64,000 nucleotides of DNA, from contig NISF01000006.1 of the NCBI GenBank assembly GCA_002270295.1, positions 1 through 64,000 on the forward strand. Reading direction: 5' to 3'. This DNA comes from Enterobacter sp. 10-1 (GTDB taxonomy: Bacteria; Pseudomonadota; Gammaproteobacteria; Enterobacterales; Enterobacteriaceae). The translations under genes were made by a program, and so were the position numbers. Below are positions 63,265-64,000 of the stretch, in pieces (position 1 is the stretch's first letter; the number at the start of each line of letters is the position of its first letter). The notes under the pieces were generated by a model. The model made no database searches. It worked only from the letters and a program-made list of their open reading frames with translations, and was not told the origin of the DNA.

Positions 63265-63864
63265 TCAAACGCCAGGCGCGGCAATAATACTTTTGGCATG
63301 GGCAAGGGCGCTTTCAAGCGGCGTTGCGCTGCGCGTAATTTTGGCCTGCAGGTTGGCGCCCAGCCACAAGGAGTAGAGCACCTGCGACAGGGTTAACGCG
63401 TCGCCGCTGAAAACCAGGCTGCCTTCCTGACGCCCCTTGTCCAGCGCTTCGCCAAGCAGGGTAATAATCTGGCTGGCCCCTTTGTCCATCTCGGTACGCA
63501 TCGACTCCGACAGATCGCAAACTTCCGCCGACAGCTTCACCGTCAGGCAACCGCTGATAATGCCCTGCTGGCAAAACTGGGTAAGCGTATGCTGATAGTA
63601 AGCCAGCAGGCGATCGCGATAGTTGCCTTCGCCGTGGGCGAAATGCTCCACCAGCCGCTGCAGATAGCCGGCGTAGTGATGTTCCAGCAGCGCAACCCCG
63701 TAAGCTTCCTTTGAGCGAAAATAGTGATAGAAAGAGCCCTTCGGCACTTCCGCCGTTTTCAGCAGTTCGCTCAGGCCCATGCCGGTAAAGCCGCGGTGCA
63801 TGCACAGCTGTTCGCCGGTGGCCAGGATATGTTCGCGGGTATCGCATTCGCTATGTTTGTTCAT
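63265..63864 (-). CDS. nemR: TetR-family redox/electrophile repressor NemR
   Basis: 199-residue TetR-type repressor when started at MNKHSECDTRE (63864), equal to E. coli NemR; the three-codon extension to 63873 is unsupported. HTH in MGLSELLKTAEVPKGSFYHYF near 29-49. The redox-sensing cysteine (Cys106 in E. coli) is kept in IISGCLTVKL. Responds to bleach, methylglyoxal and other electrophiles by releasing the promoter. Confidence 0.96.
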   Translation of the reverse strand: MNKHSECDTREHILATGEQLCMHRGFTGMGLSELLKTAEVPKGSFYHYFRSKEAYGVALLEHHYAGYLQRLVEHFAHGEGNYRDRLLAYYQHTLTQFCQQGIISGCLTVKLSAEVCDLSESMRTEMDKGASQIITLLGEALDKGRQEGSLVFSGDALTLSQVLYSLWLGANLQAKITRSATPLESALAHAKSIIAAPGV

Positions 63865-63878
63865 GCCGCTCACTGTAG

Positions 63879-63894
63879 TAGACCGATTGGTCTA
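63879..63894. promoter_or_regulatory. NemR operator
   Basis: TAGACCGATTGGTCTA, a perfect palindrome with the arms TAGACC/GGTCTA known for the NemR box, 15 nt before the nemR start. The 100 nt beyond it to the window end show no gene. Confidence 0.9.
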
Positions 63895-64000
63895 ATGCAA
63901 GTGATAAATTTAAATGATGTGTGGCGTAGAGGCTGAGCAACAAAAGTTGCCAACCGCGGATGAAACGTCTTCAATGAGAGAGAGAAAGAGGCAACCGGAG

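Overview
The window is enterobacterial chromosome. The right part carries the core block mdtK, ribC, cfa, ydhC, ydhB, purR, ynhF, ydhP, sodB, mepH, grxD, rnt, gloA ... nemA, nemR in the same relative order as E. coli K-12. The high GC content, the three tRNA-Val(GAC) genes and the protein matches suggest a Klebsiella/Raoultella-type member of the Enterobacteriaceae; the species cannot be fixed from sequence alone. No phage, insertion sequence, integrase or CRISPR array was seen.

Region 1 (1-20.3 kb) is an anaerobic purine/uric-acid catabolic island. It holds a selenocysteine-containing formate dehydrogenase H gene (fdhF, cut by the left edge), a putative 38-aa membrane peptide, the urate transporter uacT, the Fe-S flavoproteins ygfT/ygfS, ssnA-ygfK, an xdhC-type chaperone gene, the operon ygeW-ygeX-ygeY-hyuA-yqeA, and the sigma54 activator ygeV. 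Known biology of the E. coli homologues (formate-dependent urate breakdown ending in carbamoyl phosphate and ATP from carbamate kinase) fits the layout: urate enters by UacT, electrons come from formate through FdhF and ferredoxin-like YgfT/YgfS, and the Yge/Hyu/Yqe enzymes open and dismantle the ring. I see sigma54-like -24/-12 elements before uacT, ygeW and, best of all, the OFA-family MFS gene next to ygeV.

Region 2 (20.5-30.8 kb) is a mixed accessory stretch: the OFA transporter, a beta-carbonic anhydrase, an MFS exporter-like gene, an SDR, a 49-aa charged protein, an FAD protein and a second FepA-like ferric enterobactin receptor with a Fur-like site. It ends at three tandem tRNA-Val genes (31.07-31.31 kb) with their own promoter.

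Region 3 (31.7-46.5 kb) is mostly core: ydgU/asr with an RstA-like box, an F420-reductase-like gene with a divergent LysR gene, then the mdtK-to-gloA block, including the small membrane protein gene ynhF and two PurR operators at purR.

Region 4 (46.5-62.1 kb) sits between gloA and nemRA, which form one transcription unit in E. coli. It carries (a) a Fur-controlled set chaN-like lipoprotein, HasB-like TonB, haem-type TonB-dependent receptor, YncE-like beta-propeller; (b) a divergent SDR/AraC pair; and (c) a GntR-controlled operon of an alpha/beta hydrolase, a C45 autoproteolytic Ntn-hydrolase and a complete Dpp-type ABC importer with a fused double ATPase. Operon (c) is the best candidate for an undescribed uptake-and-hydrolysis system. 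The window closes with nemA, nemR and the NemR operator.
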